The notes below the pieces were generated by a model. That model made no database searches, had not been told where the DNA came from, and was given only the letters and a program-made list of their open reading frames with translations. The position numbers and the translations under genes were made by a program. Shown here piece after piece: positions 17,581 to 26,205 of a DNA stretch of 54,896 nucleotides. The stretch is taken from assembly GCA_002427105.1 (NCBI GenBank), contig DIPM01000007.1, positions 1-54,896 on the forward strand, in the 5' to 3' direction. The first letter of the stretch is position 1. Every line of letters begins with the position of its first letter. This stretch comes from Marinilabiliaceae bacterium UBA5488. Its GTDB lineage: Bacteria; Bacteroidota; Bacteroidia; Bacteroidales; Marinilabiliaceae.

Positions 17581-17770
17581 TAATTAGGGTCTGCTTAAAA
17601 ACTGTTTATTATCTATTAATCTGGCAGAGAGGTATTGGGAAGCTTCTAACCGCAGGTCGTTGCCCTGCGGTTATGAAAGTACTGACTTTTCAAGTCAGGT
17701 CAGATACTTAAATTACAAATTTCAACCCTTCTGAATTAAGCGATGCGAGTTTTTCAGCAGACCTTAATTA
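17581..17770. mobile_element. MITE-like element with terminal inverted repeats and TAATTA flanks
   Basis: GGTCTGCTTAAAAACT at 17588-17603 is the reverse complement of AGTTTTTCAGCAGACC at 17748-17763 with one mismatch in 16. TAATTA occurs immediately before the element (17581-17586) and directly after it (17765-17770), like a 6-bp target duplication. The interior (about 178 bp) has no reading frame but two hairpins: AACCGCAGG/CCTGCGGTT at 17648-17672 and CTGACTT/AAGTCAG at 17682-17698. The end sequence resembles insertion-sequence termini I recall with AGCAGACC ends, but I cannot assign a family. Confidence 0.6.
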
Positions 17771-17827
17771 GAAATTTTCAATATCCCTTCTACTTTCTAC
17801 CTTCCATCTACCGAAAGCTGACTGAAA

Positions 17828-18910
17828 TCAGGCTTCCGCTGCTTTTAGTCTTTCGGCGTTTTCTTCCATTTGCAACTTGTTGATAATGGGTTCAATGTCA
17901 CCATCCATAATAGCCGGTAAATTGTAAAGCGTTAAATTTACGCGGTGATCGGTTACGCGGCCTTGCGGGAAGTTGTAAGTCCGGATTTTTGCCGAACGGT
18001 CACCCGTCGATACCATTGTCTTACGCTTTGATGATATATTGTCCAGATGTTTTTGATATTCAAGATTGTAGATACGCGTACGTAATTCAATCATTGCTTT
18101 ATCAAGGTTTTTAAGCTGTGACTTCTGATCCTGGCAGGTCACTACTATCCCTGTCGGAATATGGGTCAGACGAATGGCAGAATAGGTCGTGTTTACTGAT
18201 TGTCCGCCGGGACCTGATGAGCAATAAGTGTCTTTGCGAATATCTTCATTTCTTAAAACCACATCAAACTCTTCGGCTTCGGGAAGGACGGCTACCGAGG
18301 CAGCAGAAGTGTGAACGCGCCCCTGAGTCTCGGTTTGAGGCACACGTTGAACCCGGTGAACACCCGATTCGTACTTCAGAATGCCATAAACACCGTTTCC
18401 GGTAACGTTAAATACAATTTCTTTGTATCCTCCTGAGCTTCCTTCGGAGGTGTTGGTAACTTCCACTTTCCAGTTTTTGTTTTCACAATACTTTACATAC
18501 ATGCGGAAGAGCTCTCCGGCAAAGATACTGGCCTCATCACCTCCTGTACCGGCGCGGATTTCAACAACAGCGTTCTTGTTGTCTTCCGGATCTGAAGGAA
18601 GAAGTAATACTTTAATTTCTTCCTCCAGTTCAGGCAGCTTGTCTTCCATCTCATCCAACTCAGCTTTTGCCATTTCACGCATCTCTTCATCTTTCTCATC
18701 TTTCAGCATGTGGCGGGTGTTGCTGATGTTTTCCAGCAGGTTTTTATACTCTTTTGACACTCCTACAAGATCTTCAAGGTCTTTATATTCTTTGTTGAGC
18801 TTGATATAGCGTTTGGTGTCGGATATAACCTCCGGGTCGGTTATCTGAGTTCCAATCTCTTCAAAGCGCAGGCGGATATGCTCAAGTTTATTTAAAAGTG
18901 AATTAGCCAT
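17828..18910 (-). CDS. prfA: Peptide chain release factor 1
   Basis: Recognises UAA and UAG stop codons and triggers peptide release on the ribosome. The 360-residue protein has the GGQ catalytic motif at 235-237 (SSGPGGQSVNTTYS). It has a PxT-type codon-reading tripeptide, PQT, at 191-193 (VPQTETQGRVHTSAAS), which marks RF1 rather than RF2. The acidic helical N terminus is intact. I use the ATG at 18910 (MANSLLNKLE); the frame stays open 171 bases further upstream into the 3' end of purM, but that extension is unconserved. purM lies 107 bases upstream on the same strand, so the two may share a transcript. Confidence 0.97.
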   Translation of the reverse strand: MANSLLNKLEHIRLRFEEIGTQITDPEVISDTKRYIKLNKEYKDLEDLVGVSKEYKNLLENISNTRHMLKDEKDEEMREMAKAELDEMEDKLPELEEEIKVLLLPSDPEDNKNAVVEIRAGTGGDEASIFAGELFRMYVKYCENKNWKVEVTNTSEGSSGGYKEIVFNVTGNGVYGILKYESGVHRVQRVPQTETQGRVHTSAASVAVLPEAEEFDVVLRNEDIRKDTYCSSGPGGQSVNTTYSAIRLTHIPTGIVVTCQDQKSQLKNLDKAMIELRTRIYNLEYQKHLDNISSKRKTMVSTGDRSAKIRTYNFPQGRVTDHRVNLTLYNLPAIMDGDIEPIINKLQMEENAERLKAAEA

Positions 18911-19017
18911 ATCGTAGTTAGTTGTTTTTTTGTTTAATTGTTTGATAATTGGTGGCGTAGCAGATGTAAGGATGCGCGGCATAAGGCGCTGCATCCATAA
19001 ATAAAACATAAAGAAAG

Positions 19018-20187
19018 CTAATAGAAAAACTCCCCGAAACCGCTGCGAATAGTCAGCTTGGGCGCTTGGGCGGCTTCGCATCTGCCAATAATTTTGGCTT
19101 CGATATCAAAGAGCTTAGCAATATCAATTACTGTTTGGGCAAATTCAGGTTTTAGGTAAATTTCCATGCGGTGACCCATGTTGAAAACCTTGTACATTTC
19201 TGCCCAAGGAGTTCCGGAAGCCTTTTGAATCATTGCGAAAAGGGGCGGCACTTCAAAGAGCTCATCTTTAATTACGTGCAGCTTGTCAACAAAGTGCAAG
19301 ACCTTGGTCTGAGCCCCTCCCGAACAGTGAACCATGCCATGGATGTGGGGGCGTATTTGTTCGAGGATTTTTTTAATAACAGGCGCATATGTGCGAGTAG
19401 GAGAGAGTACCAGTTTGCCTGCATCTATTCCTAACTCTTCAATTTTCTCCGTCAAGCTGTGAGGACCCGAATAAATGAGGTCTTCGGGCAAAGACGGGTC
19501 AAAGCTTTCGGGGTATTTATCAGCCAGATATTTTGAAAAGACATCATGGCGGGCGGATGTCAGGCCGTTAGAGCCCATTCCTCCGTTATATTCGTCTTCA
19601 TAGCTTGCCTTTCCAAATGAGGCCATGCCTACTATAACATCACCGGCTTCGATACGATGATTGGAGATAACGCTTTCGCGTCGCATGCGGCAAGTTACCG
19701 TAGAGTCAACTATTATCGTCCTTACCAAATCACCTACATCTGCTGTTTCCCCGCCTGTTGAATATATCGAAATACCGTTATCGCGAAGCTGCTGAAGAAT
19801 CTCTTCTGTACCGTTGATAATCGCGGATATCACCTCGCCGGGGATAAGGTTTTTGTTTCGTCCTATGGTCGATGACAATAAAATATTATCGGTGGCTCCA
19901 ACACACAGCAAATCATCAACATTCATGATAATCGCGTCCTGGGCGATTCCTTTCCAAACGGATAAGTCGCCTGTTTCACGCCAGTAGAGGTAAGCTAATG
20001 AAGATTTGGTGCCTGCTCCGTCGGCGTGCATTATATTGCACCACTGCTCGTCACCCCCAAGTATGTCGGGCACGATTTTGCAAAAGGCTTTTGGGAAAAG
20101 CCCCTTGTCAATATTTTTAATGGCCGAGTGGACATCCTCTTTTGATGCAGAAACGCCCCGCCTGTTATATCGCGAATCAGTACTCAC
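19018..20187 (-). CDS. purM: Phosphoribosylformylglycinamidine cyclo-ligase (AIR synthetase)
   Basis: Fifth step of purine synthesis: ATP-dependent ring closure of FGAM to AIR. The 389-residue chain carries the PurM/ThiH-like ATP-binding fold, with MHADGAGTKSSLAY, the nucleotide-site segment MNVDDLLCVGA, STGGETADVGDLVRT and a C-terminal MVHCSGGAQTKVLHF. It is somewhat longer than the E. coli enzyme, in line with Bacteroidota forms. The start appears to be GTG at 20187, because an in-frame TAA lies four codons upstream and no ATG intervenes before the conserved N terminus (YNRRGVSASKEDVHSAI). It is followed by prfA on the same strand. Confidence 0.93.
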   Translation of the reverse strand: MSTDSRYNRRGVSASKEDVHSAIKNIDKGLFPKAFCKIVPDILGGDEQWCNIMHADGAGTKSSLAYLYWRETGDLSVWKGIAQDAIIMNVDDLLCVGATDNILLSSTIGRNKNLIPGEVISAIINGTEEILQQLRDNGISIYSTGGETADVGDLVRTIIVDSTVTCRMRRESVISNHRIEAGDVIVGMASFGKASYEDEYNGGMGSNGLTSARHDVFSKYLADKYPESFDPSLPEDLIYSGPHSLTEKIEELGIDAGKLVLSPTRTYAPVIKKILEQIRPHIHGMVHCSGGAQTKVLHFVDKLHVIKDELFEVPPLFAMIQKASGTPWAEMYKVFNMGHRMEIYLKPEFAQTVIDIAKLFDIEAKIIGRCEAAQAPKLTIRSGFGEFFY

Positions 20188-20252
20188 AATAATGATTTAG
20201 CTGTCAATTTCAGACTGCAAAAGTAATACTTTCTTTTGGCATCATCAAGGAA

Positions 20253-22220
20253 CTAACGAACAATGGTTAATTCGACCCTGTTGTTGAGCTGGCGGGCCGT
20301 GCCTTGGTCTGCACGGTTAAGGCGCATAATGTATTGCTCCGTAAGTAATTCATTTTCGCGTAGAAAGCTGTATTTTTTAGCCAGCTCGCCGCTGACTTTC
20401 AGGGGCTGAGTGTAAGCTGCGCCGCGTGTAGATAGTCTGCCGGCATCTATCCCCTGGCGTGTCAGAAAATTGTAAACCTCCAAGGCCCGCTGTCGTGACA
20501 AGTCCTTAGCGACTTCTTCATCCATGCCGGCATCGGTATGGGCGGAAATCTCAACTTCAATTGTGGGATTGTCATTAAGTAGCCTTAACACTTTTTCGAG
20601 TTCGGCATTCGCTTCAGGTTTCAGGATGGCCGAGCCTTCATTGAAGTGGATATTATTAAAAGTGATGGGGGTGGAGTAGCTGACAAGAGTAATGTTCAGC
20701 GTATATTGCTTGCTTTCGGTCAATCCCTTTGTGTTGATAAGCTCATGATGATTGAGGTAGCCGGGTACGGCCACCAGCATGGTGTATTCAGCGTCGGGTT
20801 TTAGCATAAGGTTGAAAGTCCCCGCCGCATCAACATTAACCTTCGTATTAGTACCGTCAGTGCCAACCACTCTGACGGTTGTATTATGAGGAATGGCAGC
20901 ATTGTTGTCAAGTTGAATTGTGCCTGATGCAATTGGCTGAATAAGAGGCAGTGCGAAAGAGTAAATGCTTTCATAGCCTCTGGCATTGCCTCGTGATGAG
21001 GAAAAGTAACCGGCTTCACGATTTCTGAAGAAGCTTATTCCCAGATCATCTGCCGGGGAATTCATTGGTTGACCCAAATTTTTCACTCTCCAGCGTCCTT
21101 CTTCTTCAAGCTTTTCGGCCATGAAAATATCCAATCCTCCATATCCTGGCAAACCATCGGAGCTGAAATATAGAATGCCATTATCCCGGATGTAAGGGAA
21201 CATCTCATCGCCGGCTGTGTTGATATCAAGACCCATATTTACCGGTGTGCCCCAGTTGTCGCCCACTTTATCAACTTTCCAGATATCCTTTCCTCCAACG
21301 CTTCCCTTCATATCTGAAACAAAATAGAGGGTAGAGCCATCGGGCGAAATGGCTGGATGTGCGTAGATAACAGTGTCGGGGCCTAAATCTACCTCTACCG
21401 GCTCAGCCCAGCGTCCTCCCATACTTTTTACCATCCAGATTTCGGCCGCCATTGCTTCCGATTTTTCGTAGCGGGTGCGGGTAAAATATGCCTCCTTGCC
21501 ATCATCGGTCATACTTATAGTGCCATCTTCAAACGAGCCGTCCATTTCCTGATTTAGAAATAGGGAAGCTTCCTGCCACTCGCCTCTTGAGTCCTGAATG
21601 GAACTGTAGATGGCCGAAGTGCCCTGACCGGTAATACGATTTACCTGTCTGCGCTTTTTGCCGGTACTGCGCATCGACGAGAAGTATATTTGATAGGGGT
21701 CGTCGGGTGCGATATAAGGTGCGTAATCACTATTGCGTGAGTTAAGTTTGCGAACGGCTTCTATTGTATGCCTGGTAGGAGCAGGCGGATTCAATGCCAT
21801 ACGGGCTGAAGCCAGTCCGTTGTAAGCCAGTTGGTTTCCCGAGACCTCTTTTAAATATTCGTCGAATAGGCTGTAAGCTTCTTCATATTCGGCAAGCTTC
21901 ATAAGTTGACGAGCCTGTTGCAGCTTAGCGTCTCTGTTGGCATACTCATATCTGATTGCTCGTCCATAGGCTGTAGCAGCCTTTCTGGGCTGATTGGTGA
22001 GCCTATAGCTTTCGGCCATATAGTATGACGCTTCGCCCTTATAGTATCTATTCTTCTCTCTACGATAAACCTTGTTAAGTGAGTTTACAGCACGTGAATA
22101 TTCCCCTATGTCGTATGCCTTTTTGGCTTTTCCAAGGCGGTTTGTACCCGAACAGGAATAAAAAAACAAGGCTGACGAGGAGAGCATGATTAATACAAAG
22201 AGAGATATAATACGATTCAT
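20253..22220 (-). CDS. porE: PorE-like T9SS lipoprotein (TPR, PD40 propeller, carboxypeptidase-regulatory-like, OmpA)
   Basis: A 655-residue lipoprotein with Cys23 as the modified residue (FYSC). Domain order is TPR-like helices (about 30-140), a PD40/WD40-like beta-propeller (about 170-430, with repeats such as SPDGSTLYFVSD and YFSSDGLPGYGGLDIF), a CarboxypepD_reg-like beta domain (about 435-515), and a C-terminal OmpA domain that binds peptidoglycan (FNEGSAILKPEAN, then EISAHTDAGMDEEVAKDLSRQRAL). This is the architecture of PorE (PG1058) of Porphyromonas gingivalis, which anchors the type IX secretion complex to the cell wall. Sorting tails on other proteins in the window fit an active T9SS. 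The symbol rests on architecture; many OmpA/PD40 paralogues exist, so an unrelated envelope role is possible. Confidence 0.72.
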   Translation of the reverse strand: MNRIISLFVLIMLSSSALFFYSCSGTNRLGKAKKAYDIGEYSRAVNSLNKVYRREKNRYYKGEASYYMAESYRLTNQPRKAATAYGRAIRYEYANRDAKLQQARQLMKLAEYEEAYSLFDEYLKEVSGNQLAYNGLASARMALNPPAPTRHTIEAVRKLNSRNSDYAPYIAPDDPYQIYFSSMRSTGKKRRQVNRITGQGTSAIYSSIQDSRGEWQEASLFLNQEMDGSFEDGTISMTDDGKEAYFTRTRYEKSEAMAAEIWMVKSMGGRWAEPVEVDLGPDTVIYAHPAISPDGSTLYFVSDMKGSVGGKDIWKVDKVGDNWGTPVNMGLDINTAGDEMFPYIRDNGILYFSSDGLPGYGGLDIFMAEKLEEEGRWRVKNLGQPMNSPADDLGISFFRNREAGYFSSSRGNARGYESIYSFALPLIQPIASGTIQLDNNAAIPHNTTVRVVGTDGTNTKVNVDAAGTFNLMLKPDAEYTMLVAVPGYLNHHELINTKGLTESKQYTLNITLVSYSTPITFNNIHFNEGSAILKPEANAELEKVLRLLNDNPTIEVEISAHTDAGMDEEVAKDLSRQRALEVYNFLTRQGIDAGRLSTRGAAYTQPLKVSGELAKKYSFLRENELLTEQYIMRLNRADQGTARQLNNRVELTIVR

Positions 22221-22542
22221 TTTGTATGATTTTGAGCTTAATGGGTCTATTATATTGATGGTAAATATACTGAACGCTTTGATAATAGACCATACTTTAA
22301 GTCAAAAACGCAACTTTGAGCCGAATATTTTCCGGGCGGGGAGATAAAATCAGTCAGGAGTAATCAGTCAACAATAATCAGATAACAGTAATGGTTAATG
22401 ATGTTAGGGTTTAGAGTTGAGAGCCGTAGGTAGGAGACATATTTGAGTTTCGGGTTATGAGGTTCAAAGTTTTGAGTTTGAGGCTCTAAGTTGTATGTTC
22501 AATACAACTTAGAGCTCAAACTTGAAACTTATTTCACCTTCT
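22221..22542. other. Spacer between porE-like gene and lpdA with long hairpin
   Basis: No gene. Bases 22340-22465 are a run of short, loosely repeated phrases (variants of AATCAGT and GAGTTT/TTGAGTT). A long imperfect hairpin follows at 22467-22530. Confidence 0.5.
22467..22530. repeat. Long hairpin downstream of lpdA
   Basis: AAGTTTTGAGTTTGAG plus CTCTAAGTTGTAT pairs with ATACAACTTAGAGCTCAAACTTGAAACTT across about 29 bp, with one bulged G, two weak positions and a five-base loop (GTTCA). It lies 13 bases beyond the lpdA stop codon. It has no strong T run, so it may stabilise the lpdA 3' end or act as a weak terminator. Confidence 0.7.
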
Positions 22543-23940
22543 TCACATATGTATTACCTCACCGTAGGCAGCGGCAGCGGCTTCCATAATTGCCTCCGAC
22601 ATAGTTGGGTGGGGGTGAACGGCTTTTATAAGTTCGTGGCCTGTGGTTTCAAGCTTGCGGGCAACCACCAGTTCGGCTATCATTTCAGTAACGTTAGCTC
22701 CAATAAGGTGAGCGCCCAGCAACTCGCCATATTTAGCATCGAATATTAGTTTTACAAAGCCGTCTTTATGTCCTGCTGCACTTGCTTTTCCGGAGGCAGA
22801 GAAAGGAAATTTTCCTACTTTTAGCTCATATCCGGCCTCTTTGGCTGCTTTTTCTGTGTAGCCAACGGATGCAACTTCCGGACTGGTATAAGTACAGCCG
22901 GGGATGTTGTTGTAGTTGATAGGTTCCGGATTATGTCCTGCAATCTTTTCTACGCACAGGATGCCTTCGGCTGATGCCACGTGAGCCAGTGCCTGCCCGG
23001 GTACGATGTCGCCAATTGCATAAATACCCGGCACCGAAGTACGGTAAAACTCATCAACTTTGATACGTCCTTTTTCAACTGCGACGCCTGCCTCTTCAAG
23101 TCCGATGCCTTCAATATTGGGAGTAATACCAACGGCCGATAATACCATTTCAGTCTCTATCTGCTCTTCCTTGCCTTTTTTATCTTTAATGCTGACCTTC
23201 AGAGTAGGGCCGGAGCTGTCAACTGAAGTTACCTCCGAACTTAGTCTTACATCAATACCTTCCTTTTTAAATGATCGAGCCAGCTGTTTTGAAACTTCAT
23301 CATCTTCAAGGGGAACTATATTGTCCATAAACTCGACGAGGGTAACCTTGGTACCGATAGCATTGTAGAAATAGGCAAACTCACTACCTATCGCTCCCGA
23401 GCCTACTACTACCATGGATTTGGGCTGCTTGTCAAGAGTCAATGCCTGACGGTAGCCTATCACTCGCTTGCCATCCTGGGGCAGGTTGGGCAACTCACGG
23501 CTGCGAGCTCCTGTGGCAAGGATAAGGTGTGCGGCTTCGTATATGGTTTTTTTGTTGCTGCTGTCGGTCACTTCAACTTTCCTGTCCTTGGTCAGTTTGG
23601 CTGCGCCTTGAATTACTGTGATTTTATTTTTTTTCAGAAGAAACTGAACTCCTTTACTCATGCCATCGGCTACATCGCGACTTCTTTTCACCATAGCGCC
23701 GAAATCGGCGCTTGCAGAGCCTTTGATAGTGATTCCATAATCGGAAGCATGGTTTAGATAGTCGAATACCTGGGCACTTTTTAGCAGTGATTTGGTTGGG
23801 ATGCAACCCCAGTTTAAACATACTCCGCCCAGCTCTGCTTTTTCGATGATAGCAGTTTTTAAACCTAACTGAGATGCTCTGATAGCAGCTACATACCCGC
23901 CGGGGCCACTGCCGATAACTAATAAGTCATATTTTTCCAT
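22543..23940 (-). CDS. lpdA: Dihydrolipoyl dehydrogenase (E3)
   Basis: Flavoprotein that reoxidises dihydrolipoamide with NAD+ in 2-oxoacid dehydrogenase or glycine-cleavage complexes. The 465-residue chain has the FAD motif GSGPGGYVAAIRA, the redox disulfide GGVCLNWGCIPTKS (Cys41 and Cys46), the NAD motif VVVGSGAIGSEFAYF, the second FAD motif YAIGDIVPG and the interface pair HPHPTMSEAIMEA. No E1, E2 or lipoate gene adjoins it, so its partner complex is not visible here; since pyruvate is handled by NifJ, a branched-chain or glycine-cleavage role is plausible inference. Start is ATG at 23940. Confidence 0.95.
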   Translation of the reverse strand: MEKYDLLVIGSGPGGYVAAIRASQLGLKTAIIEKAELGGVCLNWGCIPTKSLLKSAQVFDYLNHASDYGITIKGSASADFGAMVKRSRDVADGMSKGVQFLLKKNKITVIQGAAKLTKDRKVEVTDSSNKKTIYEAAHLILATGARSRELPNLPQDGKRVIGYRQALTLDKQPKSMVVVGSGAIGSEFAYFYNAIGTKVTLVEFMDNIVPLEDDEVSKQLARSFKKEGIDVRLSSEVTSVDSSGPTLKVSIKDKKGKEEQIETEMVLSAVGITPNIEGIGLEEAGVAVEKGRIKVDEFYRTSVPGIYAIGDIVPGQALAHVASAEGILCVEKIAGHNPEPINYNNIPGCTYTSPEVASVGYTEKAAKEAGYELKVGKFPFSASGKASAAGHKDGFVKLIFDAKYGELLGAHLIGANVTEMIAELVVARKLETTGHELIKAVHPHPTMSEAIMEAAAAAYGEVIHM

Positions 23941-24013
23941 TTCTATTGTCGTTTGTTTGATTCATCAAAGGTCATTCTGTTATGCTTCTCTAACAAACTT
24001 ATGAAAAGAAGGT

Positions 24014-25162
24014 TCAACTTTTAGCCCTTTTCGATTTAATGGCTTTTCTTGCTTTTTGAATAGCCGAACGGGCACGATTTGCTCCGGTCTTGTTCTTTGG
24101 TTTAACCGAGCCCAGCATAAAACTGTAAGCTTCCATACCTTCAATTTCATCGAAGATAACTTTGAGAATCGCTATGCCGGGAATGAATAAAATCATTCCG
24201 GCAAAGCCCCAGATGAAATTTCCCACAAAAAGGGCGATAATCGTCATTAATGGGTTCATAGACACTTTGCTTCCTACAATTTTTGGCGTGAAGAAATTAC
24301 CCTCAAAGAGCTGGATAACATAAAATGCAAGAAATACGCCGAAGGGATACCACAGCGAATCTGTGGTAAGCAAGGCATAGCTTATAGGAAAAATAGCACC
24401 AAGAAAAGGCCCTACGTATGGAATAACATTCAGTAGGGCTGCGAAAACTGCAAAGAGCATGGCATGCTTTATTCCTAAACTATAGAGTGCAATCGAATTG
24501 AGAACAGCAAGTATGCAAATTACTATGAATGCACCTTTTATATAGTTTTGAACTACAGATTTAACTTTAGATACGGCATTGTTTACCTTTTCTTCATGTT
24601 GTTTTGTGAACACCTTTTTGAAAAAGTCAACAATAAAACCCCTGTAATAGAGAAAGAGGAAGATATACACAGGGATAATGAAAATCAGAGTGATAGTGCC
24701 GGCAGTGGCCAGAATGCCCTGGGTGAGGACATTGATATTGTCGCGTACCTGAATGAATACCAGATCTTTGATACTATCTATGGAGATGGGAACAGCTCCA
24801 TCAAAATGCTCGGCGATAAAGGCGTTTATTTGCCCAACCAGTTGTCCGAAGCGAAGCTCCAGGCCTTCAAGGTCGCCTGAAAGATTCAGAATCTGATTGT
24901 AGAAAAAATAGACTATGCCAGATATCAAAATCAAGAGGGCAGTTAGACCTATAGCCGCCGCCAGGGCCGGTGCCATCCGCTTTTTTTCAAGCCATGAAGT
25001 CAGTGGACTGATTAGAATAGCCAGCAATCCTGACACCAGAATTGGCACCAGGATTGATTTAGCCTGCTGCATTACAAATATGATCAATACAATGCCTAAC
25101 AGTATGGTAGTTAGGCGCAGGTAAACCGGCAGTTGTATCTTTTTGATGATTTTATTTTCCAT
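24014..25162 (-). CDS. AI-2E family (PerM/TqsA-like) membrane permease
   Basis: A 382-residue inner-membrane protein of the AI-2 exporter superfamily; substrates of most members are not established and include signals and cations. About seven or eight hydrophobic segments are visible: two near residues 15-60, one near 65-90 (AAAIGLTALLILISGIVYFF), one near 150-175 (ITLIFIIPVYIFLFLYYRGF), and a C-terminal group (GAFIVICILAVLNSI, AMLFAVFAALLNVIPYVGPFLGA, LMTIIALFVGNFIWGFAGMI). The NVIPYVGPFLG motif is typical. The C terminus is a basic tail (KARKAIKSKRAKS). It lies 73 bases upstream of lpdA on the same strand. Confidence 0.88.
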   Translation of the reverse strand: MENKIIKKIQLPVYLRLTTILLGIVLIIFVMQQAKSILVPILVSGLLAILISPLTSWLEKKRMAPALAAAIGLTALLILISGIVYFFYNQILNLSGDLEGLELRFGQLVGQINAFIAEHFDGAVPISIDSIKDLVFIQVRDNINVLTQGILATAGTITLIFIIPVYIFLFLYYRGFIVDFFKKVFTKQHEEKVNNAVSKVKSVVQNYIKGAFIVICILAVLNSIALYSLGIKHAMLFAVFAALLNVIPYVGPFLGAIFPISYALLTTDSLWYPFGVFLAFYVIQLFEGNFFTPKIVGSKVSMNPLMTIIALFVGNFIWGFAGMILFIPGIAILKVIFDEIEGMEAYSFMLGSVKPKNKTGANRARSAIQKARKAIKSKRAKS

Positions 25163-25521
25163 AAATCAATAGTAAAATATAGGGATAAAAGTTAAGCCAA
25201 AAATAGCAGCTTCCCAAGTGTTCCTTAAAATATAATATGTACCCGGTTCATAATAGCGGCATTTATGAAATGTTAAAATTCAGCTAAATAGACACATTTT
25301 CAGAAGGCTTAACGAATGAAAAGTTTGCCGGACTATTAATCAAAAATATCTTTTTTGCATACCTTAAACCTTAAATCAAAGCTTGGGCTTGCGCTCAAGC
25401 ATAAGACTTAATGATTTTTAGATTTTATTCTGTATTATTACCTGGTTAATTATTGTTAATCCCCGTAAATCAATTATTTAGCTATTAGTTTTGCAGCATA
25501 TTAAAAACAAATTATTTACCT
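25163..25521. other. Divergent spacer between AI-2E permease and YfiR-like gene
   Basis: AT-rich, no gene. It holds a small hairpin (GCTTGGGC/GCTCAAGC, one G-U pair) at 25381-25400 and a candidate -7 promoter element at 25486-25493 (listed separately). Confidence 0.5.
25486..25493 (+). promoter_or_regulatory. Candidate -7 element of the YfiR-like gene
   Basis: TAGTTTTG matches TAnnTTTG exactly and lies 28 bases before the ATG at 25522. No TTTG occurs at the expected -33 spacing, so support is partial. Confidence 0.35.
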
Positions 25522-26028
25522 ATGAAAAGAAGTATTACTTCACTTTTTGTTGCATTTGCTTTGTTAGTATCAATCAGCGCAAATGCTCAGATTGAAAAAC
25601 ACCAGGCTACTTTTATCTACAACTTTACCCGTTTGGTTCAGTGGCCGGAATTGTACAAGGAATCTTCGTTTGTTATTGGTGTGATGGGCAGTAATCAAGC
25701 GATTACCAGAGAACTTAAAGAGGGGATGGGAGAACGCACTGTGGCAGGTAAAAATATTGAGATAGTAGAGTTTTCTTCAGCCGCAGAGCTTGGAAAATGC
25801 CATTTATTGTTCATACCAAACCGTTATCTCGGACAACTTGACAAAGTTGTTGATGCAATAGGAAAGAATCCTGTTCTTTTGGTAACAGAAAATCAAGGCC
25901 GCCATCCGGGTGGTTCAGCAATTAATTTTGCTGTTGAAGACGGAAAGCTGGGTATTACATTGGACGAAGAAATTACTCAAAATCGTAATTTATTGGTTAG
26001 CCGCCAGTTGGCTAATTTCTCCAGGTAA
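25522..26028 (+). CDS. YfiR-like periplasmic protein (DUF4154)
   Basis: A 168-residue secreted protein with a signal peptide (MKRSITSLFVAFALLVSISANA, then QIEK). The mature N terminus HQATFIYNFTRLVQWPE is the hallmark of the YfiR/DUF4154 family, and the core HLLFIPN, VLLVTENQG and INFAVEDGKLGITLDEE segments fit. In Pseudomonas, YfiR is a periplasmic repressor of the diguanylate cyclase YfiN. No such cyclase is present here, and in Bacteroidota related proteins often occur near histidine kinases with unknown roles. It is monocistronic, with its own terminator. Confidence 0.85.
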   Translation: MKRSITSLFVAFALLVSISANAQIEKHQATFIYNFTRLVQWPELYKESSFVIGVMGSNQAITRELKEGMGERTVAGKNIEIVEFSSAAELGKCHLLFIPNRYLGQLDKVVDAIGKNPVLLVTENQGRHPGGSAINFAVEDGKLGITLDEEITQNRNLLVSRQLANFSR

Positions 26029-26054
26029 GACATTAGTTTTTTAATTTTACCTCT

Positions 26055-26088
26055 AAGGCACCCTGCATTACTGTTTGGGTGCTTTTTT
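26055..26088 (+). terminator. Intrinsic terminator of the YfiR-like gene
   Basis: AAGGCACCC pairs with GGGTGCTTT and is followed by a continuous T run, 27 bases after the stop codon. Confidence 0.8.
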
Positions 26089-26121
26089 TGTATGATTAAG
26101 AAATGAAAGCTCTTGCTATTT

Positions 26122-26152
26122 TTTGAATAAGATTTAAGATTTCTTACTTTTG
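26122..26152 (+). promoter_or_regulatory. Strong Bacteroidota promoter match for the SLC13 permease
   Basis: TTTG at 26122-26125, a 19-base spacer and TACTTTTG at 26145-26152 give the full TTTG-N19-TAnnTTTG consensus. Transcription would start near 26160, which favours the ATG at 26206 over the one at 26167 as the start of the next gene. Confidence 0.6.
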
Positions 26153-26205
26153 ATGCAGTTCGAAGTATGATTCTCTGTCCATTAAAACCATTCACTACTG
26201 TTACT

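Noticed and set aside
17648..17698. Two hairpins as terminators of prfA
   Set aside because: Neither has a T run in the right direction, and both lie inside the MITE-like element.
18911..19081. Upstream extension of prfA into purM
   Set aside because: It overlaps the purM 3' end, and the extension lacks RF1 similarity; ATG 18910 gives the normal N terminus.
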